Source: Atrina japonica
Taxonomy: Eukaryota > Mollusca > Bivalvia > Pterioida > Pinnidae
Assembly: GCA_030159075.1 (NCBI GenBank)
Contig: BROG01000076.1
Coordinates: forward strand, 496,001 to 560,000
Reading direction: 5' to 3'
Length of the DNA: 64,000 bases
Of this stretch, positions 9,788 to 22,800 are shown piece by piece. The notes below the pieces were generated by a model. The model was not told the DNA's origin. It did not search any database and worked only from the letters and a program-made list of their open reading frames with translations. The number at the start of each line of letters is the position of its first letter. The stretch's first letter is position 1. The translations under genes were made by a program, and so were the position numbers.

Positions 9788-10830
9788 CTAACAGTTAAAA
9801 AAGCTACAACTGATATTAGAAATCTGTATCACATTAAATTGATAGAATACAGTGAAAATTGTCTTGAGGAACCACCCTCGCGAGAGACCACCTGTCATGT
9901 GGGACAACCTGACATGTGACACCACATTCTGAGAGTCACTCAGCTGAATAATCCTTTAAATAAAACCTCCTTTAAGGGACCACCTGTCTAGAGTGACCAC
10001 ACTTGAGTTGCAGATGTGGTGGTTCTTAAAATTGAATTCTCTGTATCTAAAATATGTTTGCCTTGATTGTAAATAATTCTTGGCATCCAAATTCAAATCT
10101 AAATACAATTTTTATGCAAAGAGTTGAAAATACAAACAAACAAACAAACAGGTTTATTAAAACATGAACAGCAAATCCTGAATGATGATAAAATGATCAC
10201 AATAATTATTTTGATTAACACGTGTTTTTGTGCATAAACAGATGACTAATGAGATTGGCAAACAGGATATCAAACAACAAACGAGTACAAAAACAAGATA
10301 AGTACACTGGGGTTATATCAAAAAAGAGATTCAATCCATAACACTACTGTCAAAATATACAACTTGTAATTGTCTGATATGAAAACAAAAATTATAGGTT
10401 TACTTTATTGCACAATACAAACGTATGAGCGATACAACAAAAATTAAATATTTTTCTAAAAAACCTGTAAACACTGGTACTGAAGGAGATTCAACTCTTT
10501 AAAATTTACATCAAACAGACAGATAATATAACATTTTAGGTACAAAAAACTTAAACCAAACAAGAGGCCAATCGGCCTTGCATTATTGACAAGATGTATA
10601 CCTAAGATGCATATCTTACAAAAAATGTGGGATGTTATTGTAGTTAAATAGATCTTGGTTATGTGTTTCATTTTTGTAGTTAAATATATATACATGTATA
10701 CTATAAAACACTTGATTGATTGGAATCTACATCTTAAAGAGGTGAAGGTTCAACTTGTTCAAAACTGAAATCTATTCTATGCTTATAAGATGCACACACA
10801 AAATTAAAAAAGACAACATGCATGGTATGT

Positions 10831-10864
<34 letters not shown>

Positions 10865-13800
10865 CACACAACAAAACAGCGGTGATGTAACGAGTTGGTA
10901 AAACCATGACAAAACTCATATGTACATCATTTACTATTGCAGTAACATTATCCTAACAATTCTGAGTGAAAACTTCACATCATGGTGATATGGGAAAGGA
11001 ATGTACTGGAATTTGGTATCGCAGTAGTCAGTTTTCCCTTATATGAACCAGATGTAGAGGTAAATATGGCACTTGAAGGTACAGCAATTAACCTAGATTT
11101 GATTATTTAGAGGGCAAATATATTAAAGACAAAATGGGTTTTAAATCTATACACCATTAATGTATGGTCAGTTTCTGGAACTTCATTTATTAAATTCTGA
11201 ATTTTTGAAATGCTTCCAGCTAGAAATAAATAAAAAATATACAAAGGAAATCCCAAACTATATTTGATTTATATGCTTCCAATACATCAAACAGGAAGGA
11301 TGGAAAATAGGAGCACCTAGCTTTAGGAATCTTTCTTTTGGAAATACCATTTTTTTTTTATAGAAAACATTCACTCACTCCGACTTGTGCGATAGTAACA
11401 TTTCTTATTCTTATAATGATAAATCATGGTTTGAAATACTAAGGATTATGTGATACAGCCTTTTTTGCCATTTGTAAGATTTGTTCAGGAAAAGAGAGAG
11501 AGAGAGAGAGAGATAACAAGTGCTACCATCTTTATATATAGTATATCGGTATATAGTATAACAGTGATAACTAACTAATTATAACAGTATAACAGTGATA
11601 ACTAACTAATCGGATTAGAACCATCTTTGTATATAGTATATCAGTGATAACTAACTAATCCGATTAGAACCATCTTTGTATATAGTATATCAGTGATAAC
11701 TAACTAATCAGATTAGAACCATCTTTGTATACAGTATATCAGTGATAACTAACTAATCGGATTAGAACCATCTTTGTATACAGTATATCAATGATAACTA
11801 ACTAATCAGATTAGAACCATCTTTGTATACAGTATATCAGTGATAACTAACTAATCGGATTAGAACCATCTTTGTATATAGTATATCAGTGATAACTAAC
11901 TAATCAGATTAGAACCATCTTAGTTTGTATATCAGTATAACTAATCAGATTAGTGATATACAGTAACTAATCGGATAATAGAAGAACCATCTTTGTATAC
12001 AGTATATCAGTGATAACTAACTAATCAGATTAGAACCATCTTTGTATATAGTATATCAGTGATAACTAACTAATCGGATTAGAACCATCTTTGTATATAG
12101 TATATCAGTGATAACTAATCAGATTAGACTGTCAGTACTCTATGACTGAAAATTTTCGCCCTTGGTTATTTTTGCCCTTTAATGACAAAAAGTATATTCA
12201 CACGGTCTTATATTCGCCCTAAATCACACCACAGTCTCATGAATGGCATGTATATCTGTGCTTCAATTACCTAGATAGAAAATTTTGCTTTCATTTTAAA
12301 TATGCCGTCTCATCTACGGACAAAAATCAAATGGGAGCAAAAATGTCTAAGTAAACAGTACCTTTGGCTTGAAGTGATCGTTTACTAATTACTACAAAGG
12401 GTATAGAGAATAAAAATCATAGGACAAAAAAATAAAAACCAAAATTCCACTGTGAAGAAAAACAGCAAGGTAACAAATAATCTGTACATAAAATATTCTT
12501 TGAGTTACCGCCCCTTTAAGTAAGGGAGGTTTTGGATCATGTTATTGATGCAATAACATTGTTTGTCAGTGCATATCCAATACATTTGTTCAAATATATA
12601 GAGCGCAATATACAAGTTTTGTAACTGTGGATTTCATCAAGATCACACTAGTTTCACTACAGAAATGCGCTTGAAATCGTGAAATGGTCATTGGTTTGGG
12701 GATGGAAAACGAGGTCAAAATCTAAAGTAGATACACATCGCTAACTGTGTATAACAGTCCGTAATAGTTAAACATCATTAAACAAGATTCAAAGTCTCTC
12801 TATGGAACTGTTTGAGTGACAGTTATGCAGGTGAAAATCTATGTCACTGACAGATATGCTTGAGTTTTCTTTGATTTAAGAGTATCACATATTATATTTG
12901 TCATTTAAACAGAAGGGAAGAGGAAAAATCTGGTTACGTTTCTTCCGGCAAACACTGCCAACCTTCTGTAAGTTTACTTCTGGTTTAACAATGAAACAAA
13001 TTATCACAGTCCAATGTAATAAGGTTGTGTGCACTGATACAAGTTCGGAAAAGAAAAAACACTGGAATCATGTTGCATGAACATTTTGAAGATTCATTGG
13101 TTAATTGGGATTTTTTGTGTCATCAAAAATCGTCCAATCATATTCTGACACTCATCAAATCAGTTTCCTCTTCTTTGGCTGTGTCTATTAATACTTGATA
13201 TTCTTTGCACTCAGATGAAAACAACTATATCACTTTTTATCATTATCATCTGATAATACTGAAGAATACAGAAAAAATGGTTGCTATGGAAACGAGCAAG
13301 ATTGACACTGGCTTGGATAGTGGTCCTCCACATTGAGATGAGTCCTCCTGCAATATATTGAAATATAAACTGAAATGCATGACATTGAAGACAACTTTCA
13401 GTAATGGCCACCCATTTTTAATGACCAAAATTTCAATTTTATGGTACAATCATGAAGAATTAAGACACCTAGGACAGGAAAAAGAGAAAAGTGATACATT
13501 TAGAGACCAGAAAAAAAAAACCTAGAAAAAACATTGTATGTGAACCTCTGACAATGTTGACTTGTTTGTAGAACTTTGTGAGATGTGTTTGAAGATAAAA
13601 GCGAAAATTAGTCAAAAAGACAAACGATTCACAATTTTGGCCATCCTGACTTTTATGTAGACTTTTGTATGCTGATTACAAGAGGTTATCTTCTTTCATA
13701 TTTTTCAAAATGATAACAAAATACAAATGGAATAAAAAGCATGTGGTTATTTAGTGGTAGAAAGCTGGACTAGCAAGTGGAAGGTTCAAAGTTCAATTCC

Positions 13801-16800
13801 TGGTACCTGGTCATACAAAAGGTAGTGACTGTTACCTTCATCAAGTGCTCAGCATGTCAAGTGAAAGTCATGGGTCTTCCAGGTGAGACTACATACTGAG
13901 GTCCTGTGACACGCATCAGAAACCTAACTGCATTTGGGTCAGCCCAATGCAAAAGTTAAAATTTGTAGCATTTCACCTAGAGCTGGCGATATCTCCATAA
14001 ATACTGTAAAACTATTGGTGGGATGTAAAGCAGCAATAAAACATAGCACATGTAACATATAAAACAAGTCTTGTAGATGCAGTGAAACCGGTCTTTATAG
14101 GGAGGTGATCTTTATATAGAGGTTGATTTGTACACAAATGGTACTATTGGGGACAACAAAATACTGTCTTTGAGACCAGGTGGTCTTTATACACAGGTGG
14201 TCACTAAAGCATGTTTAACTTTAATTAGTTGTTGGTAACCATGCTTTATATTTGTCAATGACAGTATTTGTATTGTTGCACTGTTGTTTAACACCCCACT
14301 CAAGAATCTTTCACTCATATGGAGACGTCGTCACCAATGCCGGTGAAGGGTTTCAAAGATTGGCCTATGTTCAGCACTTACAGCCATTGAGCAGTGAGGG
14401 TTCTTAAATGTGCCGACACCTACTGTGACACGGGCCCTCAGTTTTTACTGTCTCATTTGAAGGACTGGAGTCCGACCTGGTGACCACTGGGCTTGAACTC
14501 ATGCCCTAATGATCAAGAGTCGAGTGCCCTACCAACTGCGCCTCTGTTGATGATAGTTAGAGGTGTACACTGGTCATGTTGATGAACGCTCATAAAGGAG
14601 TATAATGACAGTGTTCAATAAGTATATCTTACAATAGTGTCCATCCTCACAATATAGTGGGACCTGTCTTGAGAGACCACTGTCATGAGAAACCATCTGT
14701 ATTGTGAAACCACACCATGTGAACCACTCAACTGAATAATCCTATCTTTAAAACCTGTTTAGAGACCATCTGTATTATGAAACCACACCATGTGAACCAC
14801 TCAACTGAATAATCCTATCTTTAAAACCTGTTTAGAGACCATCTGTATTGTGAAACCGCACCATGTGAACCACTCAACTGAATAATCCTATCTTTAAAAC
14901 CTGTTTAGAGACCATCTGTATTGTGAACCACCCCATGTAAACCACTCAACTGAATATTCCTATCTTTAAAACCTGTTTAGAGACCATCTGTATTGTGAAA
15001 CCACCCCATGTAAACCACTCAACTGAATATTCCTATCTTTAAAACCTGTTTAGAGACCATCTGTATTGTGAAACCACAATTCAGTGGCAGAAGGGACGGT
15101 CTCTCACAAGACAGGTTTGGCCGTGTTTATACTTTACCTTTGGATCATAATCATAACATTGCTCTGGGTTTCTTCTATAGCGAGGAGTCTGATTACAAAA
15201 TTGGGGTGCATCATCTGAAAGTGGAAATAAGATATTTTGAGAATCACTATGCCATTGAGAACAAAGTTATGCATGAAGACTGTAAAGTTCCATAACACTG
15301 GCAAATATTGCATATTGTCCGTAAGTCTGGAAAGAAACTGCAGAGAAACCAAAATGTCCGAAACAAAGGAACAGATCAAAAGGAATGTTCCATTGTTATT
15401 TGATCTTTGGGTATTCAAAGTAAATCATTTGAAACAACCAACTGATATTAACTCATTCATCCCCTAAAGACACATTTGGACTGGTCTAAGTCATTGATTT
15501 ATAGAAGAGTCCATTGTTTTTCAGGTCTTGATGAGTTCAACATATACTTATGAACTAAAGTGCTTTCTGCCTGAGACCTCAAATATCAGAATTTGTCAAA
15601 GGAAACTTAATTTAATGTCAGACGTATACATTTTTTATCAAACTTTAACAATTGACACAAATGAGTCAAATGAATAAAAAAGTGCCTATCCTTTGTAGAA
15701 CCAAACATTCAGTACAAATTTTGTAAGAATTCCTGAAACTCTAGTTATTTTGAGACATGGACAGATGGCCGGATGGAGGGGTGAACAACAGTATACCGTA
15801 ATATGACCATCATAGACGCATATAAAAAATATGAACTGCACATAGCCATACAATAATGTATAGCTACCCTTTTCTGTCATTAACAAAAGACTGAGCATGG
15901 CACAGTAATTGTACATAACTCACCACCCAATGCTTCCTTGGGTTCTTGAATCAGATTGAATTCTTGTGCTGTCTGGTTACAGCCCGGGCAATATGGGCTT
16001 ACAACTACCAATAGCAAGTTCGTCTTATTTATCCTCTCTGTACTGTAGTCTCTGTTAAAGGCAAGAAAAAAAAAAAAAATTAAATATGATTGGCTAATTT
16101 CTAGGTCACATGACATGTCATAACAGGCACAAAAGGCACTTCCAAAGATTTGTGTCAACATTTGTGATCAGACAAGAAATACACACAAGTACAAATTTTC
16201 AATGAATTACGCAATAATACAGAGATACACATGTATATGATGGACTTACATTTAAAACAGAAGAAAAACTTTTGTCACAATGATCTTTAGATAATTATTT
16301 CTAATATATCATTGAAGACAAAGAGTAAATCAGTTTTGAGTTTATAAGCCATTTTTATGAAACCATACCCAATGTCATTTGAAGTACCCACTTAAAGCTT
16401 GATGATGAATAGATTTCAAATTCATCTGCAAGCTTTGTAGATCTATTGACTTAACAATAACGTACACAAAATGTTGAATACTGTTTTGTGCCACATTCAA
16501 CTCAAATATGGTGGCAGCCATTTTTAATGATGGAAGAGAGAATCCAGTTACAATGCATCCAGGAAGAGACCAATGGCCTTCTGCAAATAAACTGGCAAAC
16601 TTTCTCACAAAAATCAGCGTGGCTCGAACCTACACTGACCAGAAGTAAGAGACTTCATGGTTCAATGCTCGATGCGCTAACCACTTGTCTACAGGTGCCC
16701 CCAAAATTTCAAAGAAAACTGAGCATTGGTTCTGGAGAAGAATTTGGCCCCTATTAGAGCCCATGTAGGTTCTAAAGCCTTTTTGTTCACAACCTTGGTG

Positions 16801-19800
16801 CCCCATCTTAGACCAGCTGCATGTTAAATTTGGTTGAAATATGCCCTTGGTTCTTGAGAAGTTATGTAACTGGAAAAGTTGACTGATACATGACAGACAT
16901 TTGGTCATAGCAATAGCAGCTCCCTTTGCTCTTTGGACCTGATGAGCTAACAAACGATACACTTACAGTGTTTTAAACCATAAAACCCTAAAATACAAGT
17001 CTTAACTATGTAGAAATTAACACGTATAAGTTGCAGATTTTACAATTTGATGTAAGTCTGGTACAATGGAACCTGTCTTGAAAAACTGCCCCACCTGGCA
17101 CTGAAATGTGGTCTTAAAAGACATGTGGTCTCTCAAAATAGGTTTTATCTAAATTATTATTTAACTAAGTGGTTTTCAGAATGTGGTCTCTAAAGACAGG
17201 TGGTCTTCTATGACAGTGGCCACACAAGACAGGTGGTCTTCTATGACAGTGGTCTCGCAAGACAGGTGGTCCTCTATGACAGCGATCTCGCAAGACAGAT
17301 GGTCTTCTATGACAGTGGTCTCGCAAGACAGGTGGTCTTCTATGACAGTGGCCACACAAGACAGGTGGTCTTCTATGATAGTAGCCTCACAAGACAGGTG
17401 GTCTTCTATGATAGTGGCCACACAAGACAGGTGGTCTTCTATGATAGTGGTCTTACAAGACAGGTGGTCTTCTAAGACTGACCACACAGGACAGGTAGTC
17501 TTCTATGACAGTGGCCACATCAGACAGGTTCCATTGTACATGAAATTGAACCCAAATTATCTGACCTTGTGCAGTTGCTGTCACATGGATGAAATGTTCC
17601 TTTTGCGCTGAAAACATCTTCTGCGAAATAATACTGAGCAAGCTTCTTAATACAGTTTCTCTCTATGATCTCATCAGAATTCGAGACTGAAAAAAAAAAC
17701 AACAACAAAAACTATAGTCTGGTACCCCACAGCAGAAATATTCAGTCTTTACTTATCAATCACAATGACTTCAGGTAGACAAAGGCTGATCAAAGATTAT
17801 AAAGTTCAACTTACATCAACATATTTTACAAAACCCCAATCTTCTCAACCACAGCATTGAAAATAAACAAAAGTCTAGATCAAGGTAATTTTTTTGCGCA
17901 AAATACAGGACAAATACAGCATGTGATGTATAACAGTATAACATGTGCTAGGAATCATCGGATGTTTATAACATACAGTTTTAGTTGATGTATAAGCAGC
18001 AGGAGGTAAACCAGTACTCAACCAATCATTTTAACCATACACCACTGCTAATATTTGGACAATAGCATACCCCCTCCTCAAACTTTGGAGAGGTGCACAA
18101 AGAAATGCAAGTTAAAAATTTTTAAACTTTTTCTAAAAACATCAAACCTAATGTAGCAACAAATATTGTAAATATCATGACCCTTGAATCTGACTCTTTT
18201 TCCATTTCAGTACCTTTACCAAAAAGAGGCTTAAAGGGCATAAACAATTCCTACCCTATCTACAGGATCACAGATTCAAGGGTCACAAAATTTACAATAT
18301 TTATTGCTATAGACCAATTTTGAAAAGAATTACAGTGAAACTTCTTTATAATGACCCCCTTAGAGACACAAGAAAGCCGGTCTTTATATAGAGGTTGATT
18401 TGTACACAAATGGTGGTACTATTGGGGACAGCAAAAAACAGTCTTTGTGACCAGATGGTCTTTATACACAATGGGTCGTTAAAGCAGGTTTTACTGTAGT
18501 CAAGTGCTTTTTTGAGAGGAAGTACAAAAGTTTTTTCAGAAATTTGGTATAGGTCATATGAAATTATGTATCAGTGAAAGTGATTAGAAACTGATGTTTA
18601 GATGCATTATTGATTATATTGATAACAGGTGCTTTTGACTTACATGGATCAGACTCTGCCTTGACTGGGTACAGCCACCTGAAAAAAAAAAATATAAACT
18701 TGTAGTTTGAAAGTTAAACAATAAACTCCATAAATATGAAAATAGATTAGCTACGATTATGAAGATATTTCCACAGAATTGTAAGATATTGTTTTGATTT
18801 TTTTTTTACATAAAGCAACATATACACTGACTTCACAACTATTGCCTTTGAAATTCATAGAATCTTACATCGGTTTATAAGGTGGATAAATCTCCACCTG
18901 AGCTCAGATTCCTACCACGAGAGTGGAGATTTTTTTTCCACTTAACACAACCATGTTTGATAATTTTTCTCCCATGTATATGCATGTAAATAAAATCTGA
19001 AGCAACTCTTAACCCTTTCACCCCTAAATTTCTAGATGGTACTCTCTTTTCTATTGTTTAGACTGATCTATTGTGGTCTACAGGGATCAAGGGTTAGTGA
19101 ATCTGTATTATCATCACATAGAAGTCCTACTTTATACAATCATATTCTGACATCATTGTATATATAGCTTGTCTACACCCTAGGATAAGGACAGTTACGA
19201 TAGATTCATCTGTTCAAGGTCGAAGAATGATAATTGTTATTCTGGTAAATGTATGACAAGGATATATCACTACCTTATCAGAAAATGGGATACACGATGA
19301 ACAGTATTTCATATAGGATGTGCAAAATGCAATGTTTGGATATACAGTGAAACTTTGCTATACTGCCACCATTTGTTCAGGATTATATTAAATATTTAAA
19401 TTTGGCATTATAAAGGGATTTGGAGATAGGTTGAGGGAAACCTTAAATGAAATTATAGGGAAAATTGGAAAAGTGGACTTTTAAAACTGTGGTGTGAAGA
19501 GGTGGCAAATGAAACGGGACATTATAAAGCAATTCTACTATAATTTGAAATAGTACTTTATATATAAATTCAAGGTCACAACAAATACATACCCATACAA
19601 ATTCAAGTTCACAACAGACCTGTAAGATATAAAGCAAACAAAACTGATGATATCTAATTCCGATACATATAGGTTAGTTTATAGAAAGATCTACAGTATT
19701 GGGACATAAATGAGTTAACAAAAATGCATTGTTTGTTTTTGTCCTCTGAATTTGGTAGATACCCCAAATTAACGAAAAAATGACACGTTTAACCCTGGGA

Positions 19801-22800
19801 GTCTGGGCCTAATTTTGATATTTTCGTTATTTTACATCCATAAATTACTTAAAAATTCCATGGTTTGTTTTTTGGTGTTTACGAAGTATGTCATTGATCC
19901 ATTTATTAACTTTCTAATTAACATCAAAATGAAGTCGCTAGAATTTTTACTCGAATGAAGAATAGTGTGTTCCTTCTGAAATAAAAAATAGATTGCAATG
20001 GAATTTCTAGCACATGAGAACCAAAACCTCACCTTCATGTAAATAAAGTTTTGTTAAAATTGTGGAAAAAAACAACAAATTCTTGTGGAGATATTGAAAA
20101 AACAAGAATTTACAAAGAATATATAGTGAAAATAAATTTTGCAAACTCATACTACTGTATAAAGGATTTCATACAGTTTTAATATTTCATATGTAAATTT
20201 CTTGTGATAAGGGGTATCCAATGGTACACTGACGTTTGACCTAAAGACCCTGACCTGTAGGTAGAGGTGACCGTGGTCAACACTCAAATTTTCAGATAAA
20301 TATCCTTTTTATGGACTCCCCACCCCCATCCACAGTGGTTCTATTTGTTAGAAATTACCCTGATCCTAATTCAAACCTTCAAGTTTACAGAATAACTCAC
20401 ACTGGCAGTGGTTCCTTCAGTGTGAGTTTTTCCTCACATGCAGGAGTTTCTTGGTCATACCTAAGACTTCAGTAAAACAAAAACAAGATGTGTTTGAGAA
20501 ACACAAACACCCTGAGAAGTATGCCATTTTTGACAGTTTTAAAGTCCCATAATTCTGGCAAATATTATCCTTCTGGGACATAACAAAATAATACAACAAA
20601 ATCAGAGAAATAATAATAATGTCTTTCAAGACATATTCCACTGTTGTATTAAATGATAAGACAGTATCTACTTACCAGCTCCAAATGCTTGTCCACCAGC
20701 TGACAGACAAAAACTCAAACAGTAAGTTTATTGACGGCTGAAAGGTAAATAATTTGTAGATCAAATTGCAGTACTATAGCAGTGATTGAAGTTTATATAG
20801 ATATACGGAATCTATCTTATCTTTCTATCATAATGCTAACAATGAAATAAAAATAAATGCATGAATCCCAAAGGACCTATATAATTTCTGGAGTCTAAAT
20901 ACACACAAGTAGTTTTCTTTCTACCCAGTTTAAATATGTTCAGGTTTTAATTATTTTGGACATTTTTTAGAAATTATAAATCACCATATCCTGATCATAT
21001 TTCAATTACTGTATTGTTATTTAATTTCACGGGGAGAAAATTTCACATTCTTCAGAAAGGAACTTATTCACAGTTATTAAATTTCGCGCAATATTGGTTA
21101 CGAGTTGCCTTTCTGATATTTCACAAGTTTAACGTATAATATTCATTTGTATTTAATTTCGCAATATTTCCTTTGACTGTGAATATAGCTAAATTAAATC
21201 CCCGGCAAATAAAAGCAACTATACAGTACATAGGATCAGTAATAAAAAGGCCATTCTGTTTCTTTCATTGCCATTCTATCACTTTCAGTTCAGTATTATC
21301 ATAACCATTCTGTCAATTTCAAGTCAATAGTATCATAGCCATTCTGTAATTTTCAGTTCAGTTTCATTATAGTTATTCTATAATTTTCAGTACAGTAGTT
21401 TTATAGTCATATTCTGTCAATTTTATAGTTCAGTAGTATTATATTCATTGATATTCTGTCAATAGTTGTTCTGTAAATTTCACTTTAGTCATGTTACAGT
21501 CATATTCTGTTAATTTTAGTTCAGTAGTATTATATTCATTGATATTCTGTCAATTTCAGTTCAGTAGTATTATAGTCATATTCTGTAGATTTCAGTTCAA
21601 TAGTATTACAGTCATTCTGTCATTTTCATTTCAGTAGTACATGGTATTATAGTCATTGTCACTTTCAGTCCAGTATTATTATAGTCATTCTATAATTTTC
21701 AGATCATTACTATTATAATCATTCCGTCACTTTCAGGTCAATAGTTTTAGTCATTCTGTAATTTTCAGTTCAGTAATATTATAGTCTTTTTTTCAATTTC
21801 AGTTCACTAATATTGTAGTCATTCTGTCAATTTTCAATTCAGTATTATTAATTTATTATACACATTCTGTCATTTTTAGTTAAGTAGTACTAAAGCATTC
21901 TATAACTTTCAGTTCTTTAGTATTATAGTCATTCTGTCATTTTCAGTCCAGTATCATTATAGACATTCTGTCACTTTCAGTTCAGTAGTATCATAGTCAT
22001 TTTGCCATTTTCAGTCTAGTATCATTATAGTAATTTTGTCCTTTACAGAATATTGATATTACTATGGTGACATGACAAGGTCATAATAAGAAAAGTCAAG
22101 TTGTGTGACGCTGATGACACTTACTATTCTAAAGGCGACAGGAGCAGCGCTGGCACTTCCGTCATTATCAACAATACATGATGCTTGATAATCATACTCT
22201 TCCAAACTGCAACACAGAAAAAAAAAATATTTAAACAATGAAATGGACAAGCTCTTGTTCAGCAGCAAAACTAAGAGAGGATCTATCTTTTGAAAGTCAA
22301 ATAAAAAGTGAAGGTCAAAAGGTCAAACATTTAACGATCATCAAAAGACTTTGTCATGAAGAAGGTAAAGTCCTGATACTTGGTTGACATTTATATATGC
22401 AGTTATATACAGATCCCAATGTCATTTCTGATATATTGAATTTTTTATTCTGATTATTCATATTTCTTTTTTCACACTTACTGAAGTACATCAGTTCAAA
22501 TCTTTATCAAAAATTTAAAAATAATAAAACTGTCGCCATGGCAACAATACTGGGAAATGCAATCCCAACAAATTCAAGAGTTGTTGCTGTACTTTTTATT
22601 TTGTTGCTAACAGTCATCTGTCCAATTTTGCTAACACTGACATGTTGTGTTTCTTACTATTTCTCATATTGTTTCCTGCTCAAATGTTCATCCAATATAC
22701 CCCACTGATCTTCTATCTAATCTTGATGACATAAATTTAATTGAAATTTCTGTATAAAGATGTCACAGGAAATCAAGAGACAAATGGTTTATATTTTACC

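Noticed and set aside
9580..9798. 72-residue plus-strand frame
   Set aside because: It is antisense to the terminal CACNA2D exon and shows no domain; a shadow frame.
15880..15923. Extension of exon 22 past its donor to a stop (ELCTITVPCSVFC)
   Set aside because: It lacks the conserved RY...C...CG end, and the GTGAGT donor fits the family structure. It could be an intron-retention form at most.
17176..17611. Overlapping open frames of 90-140 residues in both directions
   Set aside because: They follow the 33-bp minisatellite. Only 17566-17686 on minus is a real exon.
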